NCBI GenBank assembly: GCA_031257715.1
Contig: JAIROE010000214.1
Coordinates: forward strand, 1-5,445
DNA: 5,445 nt
Origin: Treponema sp.
GTDB taxonomy: Bacteria; Spirochaetota; Spirochaetia; Treponematales; Breznakiellaceae
Reading direction: 5' to 3'
A model generated the notes under the pieces. It did no database searches and was not told the DNA's origin. It saw nothing but the letters and a program-made list of their open reading frames with translations. Within the stretch, counting starts at the first letter, position 1; each line of letters opens with the position of its first letter. Positions 1 through 5,445 of the stretch are shown here, piece after piece. The position numbers were made by a program, and so were the translations under genes.

Positions 1-14
1 CATAACCTATAACA

Positions 15-26
15 ATGACTAGTCAT
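15..26. promoter_or_regulatory. 12-bp perfect palindrome upstream of the small plus-strand gene
   Basis: ATGACTAGTCAT reads the same on both strands and lies 17 bases before the start codon at 44. A TATAAC hexamer at 8-13 could be a -10 box, which would place the palindrome at the transcription start, where an operator or a small 5' hairpin could act. The matching -35 region would lie outside the window. A 12-base palindrome can arise by chance and no regulator is encoded nearby, so this is a weak call. Confidence 0.2.
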
Positions 27-28
27 TT

Positions 29-35
29 GGGAGGG
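29..35 (+). promoter_or_regulatory. Shine-Dalgarno of the small plus-strand gene
   Basis: GGGAGGG ends 8 bases before the ATG at 44. It supports this start codon and this strand over the competing minus-strand reading of the same DNA. Confidence 0.7.
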
Positions 36-43
36 TATACACT

Positions 44-475
44 ATGACGCCATTAAAGTCTGGCATAGATCTGCTGGAAAATGAAAGCCTCACGCTGGAG
101 ATAAACGCGGAATTGTATGTTACCAGTTCTTTTATTATTCCGCGTTTCCTTTTTGGTATTATCAGGTTTTTTGCGCAGATCCTTGGATTCAGAAAACGGG
201 GTTTTCTGGTTGTGACCAATAAACGGATTGTGGAAGTTTACAATCAAATCATTTTTTGGATTATCAACATCAGAAAATATGTTAACAGCGTACCGCTTTG
301 TAAAATAGATAAAGAAGTTGATTATGTCAAGAAAGGGACTTTCGCGTTTCTGTTCAGGGCGTATCAGCTTTATTATCAACGTTCCTTGTGGAGGGTATAC
401 GCCATACTGAGGGGACTTGATGAAAAAGAAGTTCACTCGGTTGCCAACGCCATTTATAAAACCCTGGACAATTAA
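44..475 (+). CDS. Hypothetical protein, 143 aa, possibly PH-like
   Basis: I do not recognise this gene with certainty. The start is supported by GGGAGGG 8 nt upstream and the stop is TAA at 473-475. Residues about 29-49 form a strongly hydrophobic stretch interrupted by arginines (R34, R41), more like an amphipathic or membrane-surface helix than a clean transmembrane span. They are followed by a basic cluster (RKRG, 50-53) and then GFLVVTNKRIVEV (53-65). That pattern resembles the strand segment of bacterial PH-like domains, in which a conserved TNKR-type turn is common. A second hydrophobic patch (about 68-75) and an aromatic, basic C-terminal half follow, ending in a probable helix (125-142). 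There is no signal peptide and no catalytic motif. The DNA is visibly more AT-rich than the operon it faces, which may mean transfer or weaker selection. The PH-like assignment is inference; membrane association is plausible. Confidence 0.75.
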   Translation: MTPLKSGIDLLENESLTLEINAELYVTSSFIIPRFLFGIIRFFAQILGFRKRGFLVVTNKRIVEVYNQIIFWIINIRKYVNSVPLCKIDKEVDYVKKGTFAFLFRAYQLYYQRSLWRVYAILRGLDEKEVHSVANAIYKTLDN

Positions 476-480
476 AAGCC

Positions 481-511
481 CCTTCGGAAACCCCGGCCGG
501 GTTTCCGAAGG
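481..511 (-). terminator. 13-bp perfect hairpin, likely terminator of the minus-strand operon
   Basis: CCTTCGGAAACCC (481-493) pairs perfectly with GGGTTTCCGAAGG (499-511) around a 5-nt loop. On the minus strand the hairpin starts 19 nt after the ATL stop codon and is followed by GGCTTTTAATT, an imperfect T-rich tail. On the plus strand it begins 5 nt after the TAA at 475 but is followed only by TTTGCGG. It may stabilise 3' ends on both strands, with termination more likely on the minus strand. Confidence 0.7.
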
Positions 512-518
512 TTTGCGG

Positions 519-551
519 CGGCTCCACGAATCATTTTGGAGCCGTTTTTTT
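519..551 (+). terminator. Intrinsic terminator for the plus-strand gene
   Basis: CGGCTCCA (519-526) pairs with TGGAGCCG (537-544) to give an 8-bp stem with a 10-nt loop, followed directly by seven T (545-551). This is the classical Rho-independent layout for transcripts arriving from the gene at 44-475. Its right arm and T-tract lie inside the 3' end of the convergent ATL gene, where the same bases encode the Lys-Lys run of the protein's tail. Confidence 0.7.
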
Positions 552-854
552 GGATTTCCCCATATTCACCCTGCTGTTTTTTGATACCCGTACCCCTTCC
601 GCGCGTAACAGGGCGGCCTGAAGCTCCATCCCGTTTGACGGCCCCAGCGCAATGCTGCCGTCGGCCTTGATGACCCGGTGCCAGGGAAGCCGCTCCTTCT
701 CCGACAGAGAGTGCAGAATTCTTGCAACCTGCCGGGCCCCGTTGGGAAGTCCCGCGGCCAGAGCGACATCCCGGTAGCATGAGACCTCTCCCTTGGGTAT
801 TGAGCGGATTGCCTCCACAATGGCGTGTGTGGAGGGAAGGTAATCAGTTTTCAT
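531..854 (-). CDS. atl: Alkyltransferase-like protein (ATL), MGMT-family DNA-binding protein
   Basis: The 107-aa protein matches the C-terminal DNA-binding domain of O6-alkylguanine-DNA alkyltransferases. The active-site motif reads Pro-Trp-His-Arg (57-60), where the methyl-accepting Cys of PCHR enzymes is replaced by Trp58. This substitution defines ATL proteins such as E. coli YbaZ. Other family features are kept: Tyr27, which helps flip the damaged base, Arg41 in the arginine-finger position, a helix-turn-helix at about 24-50, and VI plus DGSIA after the motif. In studied members the protein cannot repair alkyl groups; it binds O6-alkylguanine, bends the DNA and marks the lesion for nucleotide excision repair. 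The tail (about 92-107) is extra and basic, ending KSKKTAPK, and may add nonspecific DNA affinity. The start at 854 has TAAGGAGGA 6 nt upstream. It is the last gene of the operon, 64 nt after the HD-domain gene. Confidence 0.93.
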   Translation of the reverse strand: MKTDYLPSTHAIVEAIRSIPKGEVSCYRDVALAAGLPNGARQVARILHSLSEKERLPWHRVIKADGSIALGPSNGMELQAALLRAEGVRVSKNSRVNMGKSKKTAPK

Positions 855-860
855 AACCGC

Positions 861-869
861 TCCTCCTTA
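861..869 (-). promoter_or_regulatory. Strong Shine-Dalgarno of the ATL gene
   Basis: The minus strand reads TAAGGAGGA, ending 6 nt before the ATG at 854. It is the best ribosome binding site in the window. The 64-nt spacer (855-918) otherwise holds only a short GGCC-TTTT-GGCC self-complementary segment that is too small to terminate transcription. I see no convincing promoter there, so ATL is probably read through from the operon with independent translation. Confidence 0.8.
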
Positions 870-918
870 AAACGGATAAGCAGGCCAAAAGGCCGGCCCC
901 CGGTTATGGATGTATTCA

Positions 919-2118
919 TCACATGAGGGGCCGTATTTTCTTTCCGTCCGCCGATCTGTACGGGTTCCGCCTGTATCTCAGATACGATTGATACACGGCG
1001 CTGCTTTCATGGTATCCGTCAAGACCCCTGAACGAAGAAGATTCATCGCAGCGATAAAGCTCCATGAGGGAGGGAAACAGCGGAGACGACATGATCTCTC
1101 CGGTTCTCGCAAGGGGAAGGCGGGGTAAGGCGGCGGGAAGCATGTGGTTCTTTACCAGATACCGGATTTCTTCAATAAGTCCTTTTTCAAAACCGAGCCG
1201 TTCAAGAAAACGACACGCCTGCCGCGCCCCAAGTTCCGCGTGGCCGTCAAAACGGCGATTCCCCGAAGGTTCCGAAAGGGGCTTGCCCGCGTCATGGAGA
1301 AGAAGCCCCAGGGAAAGGCGGAGATCGTAACCCCGGCCCGCAGCCGGCTTTCGGTATCTGAATGTTTCAAGAGTATGCTTCCAGACGTTTCCTTCGGGAT
1401 GAAATTCCTTTGAATGATCCACATTATCAAGTAAAGCAAGTTCGGGCCAGAATTCCGCGATGAAACCGGTTTTTTTGAGCAGTTCCAGCCCCAGATCCGG
1501 GGACGGTGAAGTCAAAAGCCCCGATAACAGGAAACGCTGCTCCGCCGTTCCTGGCGGAAAATCCCGGAATTCCGCCGAAGTGACAGAATCCCGTATAAGT
1601 GAAATAATTTCATCAAGGAGAACTCCGGGCCGCGCTTCATCTTCATGGCAATAACGGGCAAGAATAAGGGCGGCTTCCATACAGCTTTGACAGTACCCTC
1701 TGTAGTTTGGCATGTTAATGGCGCGGAAAATTTCACCGGCGGCGCTGTTCCGGGTCCTGTCTTTGATTTTTCTGAGCAGATAATAAACGCCGGAAGGATC
1801 CAGAAAGTGTTCCGTTTCCGGGTCCTGCCCGAACGTGAGCAGGACAAAAGCGGGCTTTTCCATGTTTCCCGCCGGTTCATCTGAATCGATACAGCGGAAC
1901 AAATACACGCGGCCGTCCCGCTCAACCGCGCCGTCCGCAAGGGCCGCGCCGGGAAAACGGAGATCCTCAAAAAGCCGGGCAAGATCCGGGAGGCCCGCCG
2001 TGGTTTCGACGGAGAGGAAGGGGGGATCATCCTGTCCGAGATACCTGTCTATGGCGCCGAACCCCCTGAGGACGGCGGGAAATCCGCCGGACAATAGAAC
2101 ATCAAAAACGCGATCCAT
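919..2118 (-). CDS. HD-domain protein related to CCA-adding enzymes, with a degenerate nucleotidyltransferase head
   Basis: The chosen start gives 399 aa. The C-terminal part is a well-kept HD phosphohydrolase domain of the kind fused to bacterial CCA-adding enzymes: FHPEGNVWKHT (239-249), LLLHDAGKP with His275-Asp276, GHAELG (292-297, His293), VKNHMLP (His325) and a late Asp358. The N-terminal part follows the order of a tRNA nucleotidyltransferase head (GF-x-AVLRGFGAIDRYLG at 12-28, a PEL-like segment at 225-227), but where active enzymes have a GG-x-VRD loop and a DxD metal site, this protein has RGFGAIDR and FLSVETTA (34-41) with no acidic pair. The segment usually rich in RED and RMLRA motifs is also missing. 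Nucleotide transfer is therefore unlikely; metal-dependent phosphohydrolase activity on a nucleotide or RNA 2',3'-phosphate is possible. The frame is open back to 2310 inside sppA, but the ATG at 2118, 4 nt after the sppA stop with a weak GGA 8 nt upstream, fits where the homology begins and implies coupled translation. Confidence 0.85.
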   Translation of the reverse strand: MDRVFDVLLSGGFPAVLRGFGAIDRYLGQDDPPFLSVETTAGLPDLARLFEDLRFPGAALADGAVERDGRVYLFRCIDSDEPAGNMEKPAFVLLTFGQDPETEHFLDPSGVYYLLRKIKDRTRNSAAGEIFRAINMPNYRGYCQSCMEAALILARYCHEDEARPGVLLDEIISLIRDSVTSAEFRDFPPGTAEQRFLLSGLLTSPSPDLGLELLKKTGFIAEFWPELALLDNVDHSKEFHPEGNVWKHTLETFRYRKPAAGRGYDLRLSLGLLLHDAGKPLSEPSGNRRFDGHAELGARQACRFLERLGFEKGLIEEIRYLVKNHMLPAALPRLPLARTGEIMSSPLFPSLMELYRCDESSSFRGLDGYHESSAVYQSYLRYRRNPYRSADGKKIRPLM

Positions 2119-2122
2119 GGTT

Positions 2123-3862
2123 TCATTCCATATATAACGGAAGAATGGGCATGGCCCTGCCATTTGCGGAAATCCGGTATCGCAGATCTTCCAGCACATC
2201 AAGGGCATCTGCGTCTGCTTCGGGGAATACGCCTGAATCCGGAATGCCCCGCGCCGTAAGAAAACGCAGGAGTATGGTATCAATAAATTTGGGCTTGGGA
2301 TATTCGTCAAAGATAACGGGTTTTACGGCAGGTATTTCCGCAAGGCTCCGGGCGATACGGACGGCGTCAAGAATGCCGCCGATGCTGTCCGCAAGCCCGG
2401 CGTTGACGGCCCCCATTCCCGAATAGACCCGGCCCCGCGCCAAGGCTTCAACCTGCGCCGCATCCATCTTTCTTCCGGCCGCTACCTTGTCTACAAAATC
2501 ATGGTACAGATCAAGAATATAGACGCGAAAACGTTCGGCTTCCGCTTCGTCAAGATCCCGCCGGGGAAGGATAAAGCCGGAAAAAAGATCCGCATGATCC
2601 CCCCGTTTGAGAACATCAACGGAAAGGCCAATCTTTTCGTTTAGGCCCCTGTCAAAAAACCAGCTCCCTATTACTCCTATGGAACCGGTCAGCGTATAGG
2701 GCGAGACGGTGATATGGTCGGCGTACATGGCTGCCCAGTAACCTCCCGAAGCGGCCACCGGTCCCATGGAAACGACGACGGGTATACGCTTCCGTGCGGA
2801 ACGTATGGCCTCCGCGACATAATCGGCCGCTTCGGCGCTTCCTCCCGGCGAATTGATACGCACCACAATGGCCTTGACTGATTTTTTTTCCGGTATTTCA
2901 CATATTGTCCGTTCAAGGCTGCGGGCGGCCATGCCCCGCTCAAGATCGGTCCGGCCCGACGCGTAGACTATGGCAATCCTGACCGCCCCGGAAAAAATGC
3001 CGCCCCTCTTTAGGCGGTATTCGGGCGCTTTGCCGGTCATGAGGCTTGTTTTGGCATCCCCGTACCGGAGCCAGGTTTTTACTTCCGTTCCCGCCATCTC
3101 CTTTACCGCCAGGGCCGCCGCTTCCTTTCTGCCTGTTATGTCCACAAGACCGCGTTCCAGGGCGCTTCGTGCCGAAAAAAGATATTCCATATTGAGGATG
3201 GCATCGAATTCCCCGGTGTTTTGAAAACGGGCTTTTACGATAGTATCCCTGGTAAGGCCGAAAATATCATCAAGATATTCGCCGTACTGTTTCCTGTCCG
3301 CATCCGACATGCTGTCTCTGGTATAGCTTTCCATGGCGGATTTATACTCAAAATAGCGAAGCTCCCGCACCCCCACGCCGAATTTGTCCAGCGTCTGTTT
3401 TACAAAACCCCGGCTCCAGACATAGCCGAAAAGCTGGAGCGCCCCCTGTTCATCCATGACGATTTTATCCGCCACCGAAGCGAGGCAGTAAAGATCCAGA
3501 TCGGCGTCGCTGATAAAGAAGCAGATTTTCTTTCCCGTTTGTCTGAAATTTTCCAGAACGGTCCTGAGTTCCCACATATACGCCCGGTCCGCCGTAAAAT
3601 CCGAGGCGTTTACCAAAAGCCCCTGAATACGCCTGTCTTTTCCCGCCTGTTCAATGACTGCGAACACATCGATAATTGAATGATTCCTCACGGCGCACAG
3701 GCGGCTTCGTACCGTCCGGTTGTTAAGGTTAACTTCCAGGTATACGGGTTTACGCATTGGCGGATTCCCGGAATTCCGTTCCGGCTGGCGTCCCGGGCTG
3801 CCGAATGCCACCGAGGCGGCCATGAGCCATAAACCGGGAACCCACACGTTTTGTCCGTTCAT
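2123..3862 (-). CDS. sppA: Signal peptide peptidase SppA, long form (peptidase family S49)
   Basis: At 579 aa this is the tandem two-domain (67K) form, close to the 618 aa of E. coli SppA. The N-terminal domain (about 38-255) carries the catalytic lysine at K174 in FEYKSAMESYTRD, corresponding to E. coli K209. The C-terminal domain (about 293-500) has VRINSPGGSA (334-343) and the nucleophile Ser372 in GPVAASGGYW, corresponding to E. coli S409, followed by the conserved TGSIGVIG (392-399). Both members of the Ser-Lys dyad are present, so it should be active, degrading leftover signal peptides in the membrane with the catalytic bowl outside the cytoplasm. Residues 7-21 are a short hydrophobic segment, a probable anchor or signal, but the usual positively charged residues before it are absent. 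The start overlaps the upstream stop as ATGA; AAAGGGA 11 nt upstream is a weak, distant Shine-Dalgarno, so translation is probably coupled. Confidence 0.95.
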   Translation of the reverse strand: MNGQNVWVPGLWLMAASVAFGSPGRQPERNSGNPPMRKPVYLEVNLNNRTVRSRLCAVRNHSIIDVFAVIEQAGKDRRIQGLLVNASDFTADRAYMWELRTVLENFRQTGKKICFFISDADLDLYCLASVADKIVMDEQGALQLFGYVWSRGFVKQTLDKFGVGVRELRYFEYKSAMESYTRDSMSDADRKQYGEYLDDIFGLTRDTIVKARFQNTGEFDAILNMEYLFSARSALERGLVDITGRKEAAALAVKEMAGTEVKTWLRYGDAKTSLMTGKAPEYRLKRGGIFSGAVRIAIVYASGRTDLERGMAARSLERTICEIPEKKSVKAIVVRINSPGGSAEAADYVAEAIRSARKRIPVVVSMGPVAASGGYWAAMYADHITVSPYTLTGSIGVIGSWFFDRGLNEKIGLSVDVLKRGDHADLFSGFILPRRDLDEAEAERFRVYILDLYHDFVDKVAAGRKMDAAQVEALARGRVYSGMGAVNAGLADSIGGILDAVRIARSLAEIPAVKPVIFDEYPKPKFIDTILLRFLTARGIPDSGVFPEADADALDVLEDLRYRISANGRAMPILPLYME

Positions 3863-5445
3863 TTTTTTATTGTTCCCTTTTTCGCGGTTTTTTTCGAAAC
3901 TTTTTCCTCTTCCGGTGAAAGTGCGGCAAGCAGGTTGTCTAATTTATAACCGGAAGCTCCCTCGGCCCGGATCAGGAGGTTTCGTATGCCGGCGATAAAA
4001 GCAGCCCTTTGAGCCAGCGGCGCGGCCTTTCCGCCGAACGCGGCGTCGTCTTCCAGAAGGAGGAAGAACGAAGTGTAGAAAAGGGTCTTTTCAAAATTTT
4101 CCTTGTTGTACCAGGTGATATCCTCAAAGCGGTTCACCCCCAAAAGCCGCCTGAAATCTTCCGCGTCGTAATTATCAATCAGGACAGCCAATGCCAGAGA
4201 ACCGGCTCCGGCGGAATTCCAGGGCTCGCCTTTTTCATCCATAAGAGGAAAGAGCGCCTGCCGGGGAGCGGTGCGGCAAAGAACCGCCTTCATGATTTCC
4301 GTAACCTGCCATGCCTCATTCCCGTCTATCCCCTGATTCACGAAAATTTCCCGAAGCTTCCGGTCTAGTTGCCAGTGATCGGAGAGGGACCGCGCCCAGG
4401 CGCCGCATGCCCCTTCGCCTATGACGGGCCGCAGCAGCGATAACGCCCCATACGCCAGGGCAAAAACGGCAAGTTCGCGCCTTTCGCGTATCGCGGCGGC
4501 AAGTTCCCCAAGATAGGAGATCTTTGAAGCGTCCATATCGTATTCCGCTATCCCAATCAGCCGTTCAAGATACGCCTCAAACATTTTCACGATTTTTGCG
4601 GAATCCACAGGAGAAAGCTTCTCCCGCAAGGGCATTTCAGGAGCAGATTCCCCGGTTCCGGTTTCCGCCCCGGTCTGTATTTCAGGCGCAATCCATGGAT
4701 CATACTGACATTCGGCGCCATCCCTGAAAAAGACCGCCGTGCCGGTGAACATTGTAACCGGTTCGCCGAACGACGCAAGAAATTCCGCCCGAAAATCCGT
4801 TCCGGCAGATCTTTCGGATTCGGGCCCGGCGGGTTCTCCTGCCCCGGCGATAAAAAATCTGTGCAGCGCGTCGACCCTTTCCGGTTTCAGGAATTCGCTG
4901 AAACGGTAGTATAATTCACCCAGAAAAATATCCCTGATGGCCGCATCGGGATCGGCGGTTCCCCTGCCGTTGAGTTCGTGATTCAGACGCGCCCAGCGGC
5001 CCGGACGCTGTCCGGGTATGTCCTCAGCTTCGTGAATGTCCAGAAACACCTGCGCCTCGTAACCCTTAAGGGCCGCAAAGAGACCACGTTCGGTTATCTC
5101 CTTGGAAGATCTGATGAACCAGAGCCCGGAACGCTGTTCCCGGAACAGAGTGAAGTACCGGCTGTCCCCGTGAAGGGAAAGGGCTTCGCTCAAGGTGTCA
5201 CGGCGGACGGTTCCGTCTCCCTGCGGTATGGGCGGCGTACTGCGGTGTATCCAGCCTGAAGTTTCAAAAAAAGAATTATTGTACAATACCAGCGCCCGCT
5301 CGTTCATACTGCGGTTGGAATAGGCAAAAACATTTTCGTTAATCGTTCTTTCCGGGGTAAAAAGATCGTAGAGTCTGAAACCGGAACTGCCCGAAAAGAT
5401 GTAACGCCTTTTCATAAGGGGGAAGATCTCCCGCTCGTGGCGTTC
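3859..5445 (-). CDS. C-terminal part of a large GH13-like (alpha-amylase superfamily) protein, 5' partial
   Basis: The frame is open to the right edge (codons for ERHEREIFPL precede the first Met at 5415), and no Shine-Dalgarno precedes that Met, so the gene almost certainly begins outside the window. 528 codons are visible. The first part (fragment residues about 5-70) contains IFPL-M-KRRY, an FRLYDLF segment, NVFAYSNR (38-45), ERALVLYNN and SGWI. These resemble the beta-rich region after the catalytic barrel in very long bacterial alpha-amylase-family proteins. Near the end, LLGVNRFEDITWYNKENFE (about 434-452) resembles the LGVNR...W-NKE C-terminal signature of the same group, as I recall it. 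The catalytic residues lie outside the window, so activity cannot be judged; a cytoplasmic glucan or maltodextrin role is inferred. Residues about 200-290 are a low-complexity Glu/Gly/Ala-rich linker, and the tail is Lys-rich. The stop overlaps the sppA start. There is no other strong candidate family. Confidence 0.8.
   Translation of the reverse strand, partial: ERHEREIFPLMKRRYIFSGSSGFRLYDLFTPERTINENVFAYSNRSMNERALVLYNNSFFETSGWIHRSTPPIPQGDGTVRRDTLSEALSLHGDSRYFTLFREQRSGLWFIRSSKEITERGLFAALKGYEAQVFLDIHEAEDIPGQRPGRWARLNHELNGRGTADPDAAIRDIFLGELYYRFSEFLKPERVDALHRFFIAGAGEPAGPESERSAGTDFRAEFLASFGEPVTMFTGTAVFFRDGAECQYDPWIAPEIQTGAETGTGESAPEMPLREKLSPVDSAKIVKMFEAYLERLIGIAEYDMDASKISYLGELAAAIRERRELAVFALAYGALSLLRPVIGEGACGAWARSLSDHWQLDRKLREIFVNQGIDGNEAWQVTEIMKAVLCRTAPRQALFPLMDEKGEPWNSAGAGSLALAVLIDNYDAEDFRRLLGVNRFEDITWYNKENFEKTLFYTSFFLLLEDDAAFGGKAAPLAQRAAFIAGIRNLLIRAEGASGYKLDNLLAALSPEEEKVSKKTAKKGTIKK
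3862..3868 (-). promoter_or_regulatory. In-phase A_AAA_AAA heptamer at the GH13-sppA overlap
   Basis: The minus strand reads ACA ATA AAA AAA TGA in the upstream frame, so seven A stand in the X_XXY_YYZ phase directly before the stop. sppA lies in the -1 frame and its ATG uses the last A. AAAGGGA (3874-3880) stands 5 nt upstream of the run. Ribosomal -1 slippage or polymerase slippage could join the two proteins. The plain alternative is a reinitiation junction with a weak Shine-Dalgarno and Lys codons. Confidence 0.35.

Noticed and set aside
31..400. Repeat of GGAGGGTATAC at 30-40 and 390-400
   Set aside because: It is a single pair of 11 bases, one copy in the leader and one within the coding sequence, with no further copies seen; chance is sufficient.
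53..436. 127-aa minus-strand reading frame opposite the small plus-strand gene
   Set aside because: It has no convincing ribosome binding site and a low-complexity basic composition, while the plus-strand frame has a good Shine-Dalgarno and a terminator after it.
880..900. GGCC-rich palindromic segment between the HD and ATL genes, considered as a terminator or a REP-like repeat
   Set aside because: The stem is only about 4 bp with a TTTT loop and no T-tract follows; no second copy was noticed in the window.
1512..2030. 172-aa second minus-strand frame inside the HD-domain gene
   Set aside because: The conserved HD motifs are in the other frame, and the composition is that of an out-of-frame shadow.
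2119..2310. N-terminal extension of the HD-domain gene to an ATG at 2310, giving 463 aa
   Set aside because: It would overlap sppA by almost 190 bases, its residues match nothing in the family, and the ATG at 2118 just after the sppA stop fits both homology and operon layout.
3221..3679. 152-aa plus-strand reading frame inside sppA
   Set aside because: It is antisense to a clearly conserved peptidase and has no recognisable domain; a by-product of GC-biased codons.
5413..5415. ATG at 5415 as the true start of the GH13-like gene
   Set aside because: No Shine-Dalgarno precedes it, the frame stays open to the window edge, and the upstream codons (HEREIFPL) continue the family-like sequence.

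Overview
The window reads as ordinary bacterial chromosome at a convergent gene boundary. Four genes on the minus strand form a compact operon, transcribed from right to left: a large alpha-amylase-superfamily (GH13-like) protein cut by the right edge, a long-form SppA peptidase, an HD-domain protein that resembles a CCA-adding enzyme with a decayed nucleotidyltransferase head, and an alkyltransferase-like DNA-damage protein (ATL). One small gene on the plus strand lies at the left end and faces the operon. The gene set and protein style would suit a host-associated spirochaete of the Treponema group with moderate GC, but this is an impression from protein character. No ribosomal or other phylogenetic marker is present.

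Layout. Bases 1-43 hold a short leader with a 12-bp perfect palindrome and a good Shine-Dalgarno. Bases 44-475 (+) encode a 143-aa protein of unknown function, possibly with a PH-like fold, in visibly more AT-rich DNA. Bases 476-551 carry two hairpins: a 13-bp perfect stem that can serve the minus-strand operon, and an 8-bp stem followed by seven T that is a classical terminator for the plus-strand gene and overlaps the last codons of the ATL gene. Bases 531-854 (-) are ATL. Bases 855-918 are a short spacer holding the ATL ribosome binding site. Bases 919-2118 (-) are the HD/CCA-like gene, 2123-3862 (-) sppA, and 3859 to the right edge (-) the GH13-like gene.

The first three operon genes are tightly coupled: ATGA overlap between the GH13-like gene and sppA, and a 4-nt gap between sppA and the HD gene. 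The ATL gene follows after 64 nt with its own strong Shine-Dalgarno. Their products have no obvious single pathway (glucan metabolism, membrane proteolysis, RNA or nucleotide chemistry, alkylation-damage recognition), so this looks like a housekeeping cluster and not a dedicated system. I see no mobile element, CRISPR array, tRNA or rRNA. The points most worth checking are the pseudo-nucleotidyltransferase/HD protein and an in-phase A_AAA_AAA slippery heptamer at the GH13-sppA junction.
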